From Nocardiopsis sp. N85 (lineage in GTDB: Bacteria > Actinomycetota > Actinomycetes > Streptosporangiales > Streptosporangiaceae), in the NCBI RefSeq assembly GCF_028882275.1, contig NZ_JARBUT010000026.1, positions 20,101-84,100 on the forward strand: a stretch of DNA of 64,000 bases, in the 5' to 3' direction. Position numbers and translations under genes: made by a program. This document shows positions 61,831 through 64,000 of the stretch, piece by piece. Below the pieces are notes generated by a model that made no database searches, was not told the origin of the DNA, and saw only the letters and a list, made by a program, of their open reading frames with translations. Within the stretch, counting starts at the first letter, position 1. Every line of letters starts with the position of its first letter.

Positions 61831-62137
61831 CCGTCGCGAACGTACGGGTCGGTGCGGATCTCGTCCTTGGCTTCACCGAGCCAGGAAAGCACAGGCACCC
61901 TCTCGACCAGCCGGGAAATAGCAAAAGGGCACCCAGGGAAGGGCAGAGGGGCACCGCGATAGCCAACAGGAATCACAAAGAACCTTGCGACAAGGCATCA
62001 TACATAGAAGAAACACTCGAGATCGCGCAGCGGCCGGTGTTCAAGCCGTACCGCTACCGCTCGGGGACAGGGCGGCAGAAGATATCCGGGCTTCGGAGAT
62101 GTGCCGAACGCAAGTCGGAGGAGAATGGGGAACAAGG
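61831..62137. other. Divergent promoter region of the accessory island
   Basis: About 300 bases of lower GC (61950-62050, e.g. AGGAATCACAAAGAACC) between the leftward giant-gene unit and the rightward unknown gene. Both promoters must lie here; I see no clear -10/-35 pair and no large palindrome. Confidence 0.45.
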
Positions 62138-62638
62138 GTGACCGAAGACGGGATTCGAGTCGAGTACGTGCGCCTGCGGAACGCCGCGATCGGGGTCCTC
62201 GACGCGATGCCAGACGTGGACGGCTCGCCGGAACGGGTCGATGCCGCGCTGCGGAATCTGCGTTCTGTCTTGGCGGGTGGTACACCGACGTCGCTCGGCG
62301 CAGAGCGTGAAACGCCTGATCCGTTCGAGCACTCGCTCGCCGCCAAGCGGTACGTGGGTCGGCGGGCGGAGCCGGTCTCCTTGCCTGGGCGGGCGGCTGA
62401 TCTGCGACGGCGACTCGACGGAGACCGTAGCCCGCAGGTGCGGCCTTCCGACGAGCCGTCCAGCGACGTGGTCATCACGGAGCTACGCGCGATGATCGTC
62501 GCGGGATTGCTGGAAGAGCTCGCCGCTCGGATTTCCCCGGGAGCCGCCTTCGGTCCCGGCCGCAACGGTGAGGCACTGGCGCAGATCGCCGCAGATCTGG
62601 CAAAAGAACTGCTGGACCAGACATTCGTCGGAGAGTAA
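62138..62638 (+). CDS. Hypothetical protein of the accessory island (166 aa)
   Basis: GTG 62138, with GGGGA 7 bases upstream, gives a soluble, mostly helical protein: VTEDGIRVEYVRLRNAAIGV, VDAALRNLRSVLAGG, a polar middle (ERETPDPFEHSLAAKRYVGR) and a C-terminal helix pair (VVITELRAMIVAGLLEELAA, EALAQIAADLAKELLDQTF). An ATG at 62100 would add 13 residues. Divergent from the giant gene and convergent with the next one. Unknown family. Confidence 0.6.
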   Translation: MTEDGIRVEYVRLRNAAIGVLDAMPDVDGSPERVDAALRNLRSVLAGGTPTSLGAERETPDPFEHSLAAKRYVGRRAEPVSLPGRAADLRRRLDGDRSPQVRPSDEPSSDVVITELRAMIVAGLLEELAARISPGAAFGPGRNGEALAQIAADLAKELLDQTFVGE

Positions 62639-62729
62639 AGGCTGACTCCGGTCCCCGCGGCCGACCGTCCCTCCACACGAGTCCGGCTCGGTGCGAGCGT
62701 ACGGTCGGCCTACTCCCACCCTGGTCGGG

Positions 62730-63302
62730 TCAGGTGTCACGGAGGAACTCCTCGGCCTGGCTGCGGAGCGGCTCGGGAGCAACGGACCAGATCGGGAAAC
62801 TCATCAACTCGCGGAGCTTGACCGCCTTCACCTCCCGAGGGGCGTCCTTGCGCAGACCGAGATGGGACCAGGCCTGCTCCAGTTCCTTGTAGGGAAGGTC
62901 CCAGTACACACCGACACCACCCTCCACGTTATCGCCAGGCTGCGGGGAAGCGACGAAGACCTCGTCGGCGGTCGCGGCCGGAGTGATTTCGAGGATCGAG
63001 AGATCGAGCTGTTCAATGAGGTTGCGAAACAGCATCCGGTGGCTTTCGACGGTCTCGGCCAAGGGCCGCTCCCCCTCGAAATACAGGGAGAACGCCCACG
63101 TGTTCTCTCCGACTCGTCCGAGTTCCAGGACGAGATGGTCCGACATGCCATCGGTGAAGACGCGGTGCGCGATGCTCGACTTTGACCCGTAGCCCTCGGT
63201 GCGGGGCGTCCCTTCTTCGAGCCGAAGCGTGTCGTGCAGCCATCGCACCTGGTCAGCGGTCAGATCTCCGTAGGAGAACGCCACGAGTGCGGGCAGGAGC
63301 AT
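62730..63302 (-). CDS. Hypothetical protein of the accessory island (190 aa)
   Basis: ATG 63302 with AAGGGA 10 bases upstream. Soluble alpha/beta protein: MLLPALVAFSYGDLTADQVR, SIAHRVFTDGMSDHLVLELG, ENTWAFSLYFEGERPLAETV, HRMLFRNLIEQLDLSILEIT, GVGVYWDLPYKELEQAWSHL. The FSYGDLTADQVRWLHDTL start and regular strand spacing indicate a real globular protein. I recognise no family. Its product could be the immunity or partner of the giant protein, but only position suggests that. Confidence 0.65.
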   Translation of the reverse strand: MLLPALVAFSYGDLTADQVRWLHDTLRLEEGTPRTEGYGSKSSIAHRVFTDGMSDHLVLELGRVGENTWAFSLYFEGERPLAETVESHRMLFRNLIEQLDLSILEITPAATADEVFVASPQPGDNVEGGVGVYWDLPYKELEQAWSHLGLRKDAPREVKAVKLRELMSFPIWSVAPEPLRSQAEEFLRDT

Positions 63303-63976
63303 GCTGATGCGTCCCTTCTTCGGTCTGGGCTGCGCGGGCCGTGAAGGCAGGACGGTCCGGACACTGGTCCTGGAAGCGCGGCCGATCATCTGCCACGTTA
63401 GCGTCGCCTCTCAGAAGTTGTCATCAAAGGGCTGGGCGCGGGCTATCAAGAGCCGGTCGACCAAAGCGAGGCGCTGGGAGGAACGCCTTGGTGACTGTCG
63501 GATATGTGTTCGACTGCGTAAGCTCCTGGTGACGTTCGGCAGTCCGAGGCGGAGTGAACGGTCAGGTCTTTGGCGCCGTCACCTCGACCTGGACAAGCGT
63601 GGCGGAAGGCAAAGGTCCCTGACGCATGAACCCTCGACCACCTTTCCCATGGATCGCCGTCCCCTGACCAGCCATAGTCGTGTTCGACCCCGAATACACC
63701 GGGTTCTTCCATCCGTGGTGGACGCCCCCGATCTGGCTGTTTCGTGGTGGCGGTCATCGGCCACCGGCGGAAGCGCGTTCGGTACCGCGAACACCAGGCG
63801 ACCTTCTCAGAGGAGAAGTCAGAGCCGTAGGCGTCTGCCATGGCAGTGAGCCTTTTTCCTCCTGAAGGTGCAGGTCACAGACCCGCACTGATCCCCCGGG
63901 ACCTCTTCTGAACAGCAAGAAGCCCTTGGTGGACGGGTTAACGACCCAAGAATCCCCACCCCACCAAGGGCCCCAC
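63303..63976. other. Gene-poor stretch with a doubtful minus-strand frame
   Basis: A minus-strand frame of 131 codons (63841-63446) starts MADAYGSDFSSEKVAWCSRY and ends without recognisable domains; it uses many untypical codons and has no good ribosome site, so I do not call it a gene. The part from about 63860 on looks like the left end of an insertion sequence, leading to the transposase start at 63977. Confidence 0.4.
63923..63970 (+). repeat. Hairpin covering the transposase ribosome site
   Basis: CCCTTGGTGG (63923-63932) pairs exactly with CCACCAAGGG (63961-63970); the second arm contains AAGGG, the ribosome site 6 bases before ATG 63977. In transcripts entering from outside the stem would hide this site. 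Confidence 0.7.
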
Positions 63977-64000
63977 ATGCTGTTCTGCCGCTCCGCGCTG
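63977..64000 (+). mobile_element. First codons of an IS5-like transposase (continues beyond window)
   Basis: ATG 63977 opens MLFCRSAL at the window edge. This opening, with an upstream hairpin and spaced AAGGG site, matches the start of actinobacterial transposases with an HTH_Tnp_4 domain (MLF-x-R-x-AL). Only eight codons are visible, so the family call is tentative. Confidence 0.5.

Noticed and set aside
61547..61966. An N-terminal extension of the giant protein to 61966
   Set aside because: Those 140 residues are Arg/Pro/Cys-rich with many untypical codons, whereas GAGGAG with ATG 61546 gives a proper start and the small coupled frame overlaps this region.
63446..63841. Minus-strand frame of 131 codons near the right edge
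   Set aside because: No ribosome site, no recognisable domain, mixed codon use; possibly coding in a decayed element but not supported.
1..64000. CRISPR arrays, rRNA genes, replication origin
   Set aside because: No regular spacer-repeat series, no rRNA signature and no DnaA-box cluster were noticed; only one tRNA was found.
53550..64000. A second copy of the tRNA-Gly 3' end (attR)
   Set aside because: I did not find the GGTTCGATTCC-CATCCGC block again to the right of the tRNA; the right border of the element is probably outside the window or lost.

Overview
The window is a very GC-rich chromosomal segment (about 70 percent by eye) with GTG starts, strong hairpin terminators without long T tracts, TIGR03086/DinB-type and ABC1-kinase genes, and codon usage typical of a mycelial actinomycete. 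A Nocardiopsis-like member of the Streptosporangiales is my best guess from gene style; this is inference, not a database match.

Layout. (1) 1-6110: RutA-like flavin monooxygenase and RutB-like amidohydrolase with an APH-fold kinase, a PucR-type regulator and an MHS-family symporter, a probable N-heterocycle/pyrimidine scavenging block. (2) 6355-10853: alpha/beta hydrolase, a 26-bp perfect inverted repeat, NhaA antiporter, a cold-shock protein with its own terminator and a DEAD-box RNA helicase. (3) 11170-19122: GntR regulator, urea carboxylase and allophanate hydrolase in one operon (ATP-dependent urea amidolyase route), preceded by a DASS-family carboxylate transporter. (4) 19390-36807: an orphan TAXI binding protein convergent with a two-component system, DoxX, MarR/DODA dioxygenase pair, NADAR protein, three SDRs, an MmyB-like regulator, TetR/AraC regulators, an L,D-transpeptidase lipoprotein, an SMR exporter and a TIGR03086 protein. 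(5) 36861-53316: ABC1 kinase, PBP4-type carboxypeptidase, a four-gene peptide ABC operon with fused ATPases, a PH-like membrane protein, rhomboid protease, a glycine betaine/proline ABC operon and dCTP deaminase.

(6) From the tRNA-Gly(CCC) gene at 53479 the character changes. Next to the tRNA lie a deleted tyrosine integrase, an IS1634-type transposase tail broken by a frameshift and a stop, an orphan protein tail, and at the far right the first codons of an intact-looking transposase behind a hairpin. In this accessory region sits the most striking object of the window: a 2042-residue protein (55418-61546, minus strand) in which I can read a zeta-toxin-like P-loop kinase, a GT-B glycosyltransferase, a Nudix hydrolase, a kinase-like segment, an R-S-E ADP-ribosyltransferase fold and a polymerase-beta-like nucleotidyltransferase, ending in a short tandem repeat and a basic tail. 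A small upstream reading frame ends in a TGATG overlap with it, and two unrecognised genes (62138-62638 and 62730-63302) flank it. All recognisable domains handle nucleotide-diphosphate chemistry, so a toxin/effector or defence role is an attractive but untested idea.

Several operons carry readable regulation: palindromes inside gntR and between marR and the dioxygenase, a GGTACC direct/inverted repeat before the MmyB-like regulator, translational coupling by 1-8 base overlaps (rutA-rutB, APH-pucR, uca-atzF, opp genes, opu genes, SMR-tetR with a CTG start), and paired hairpins between the peptide-binding protein and its permease.
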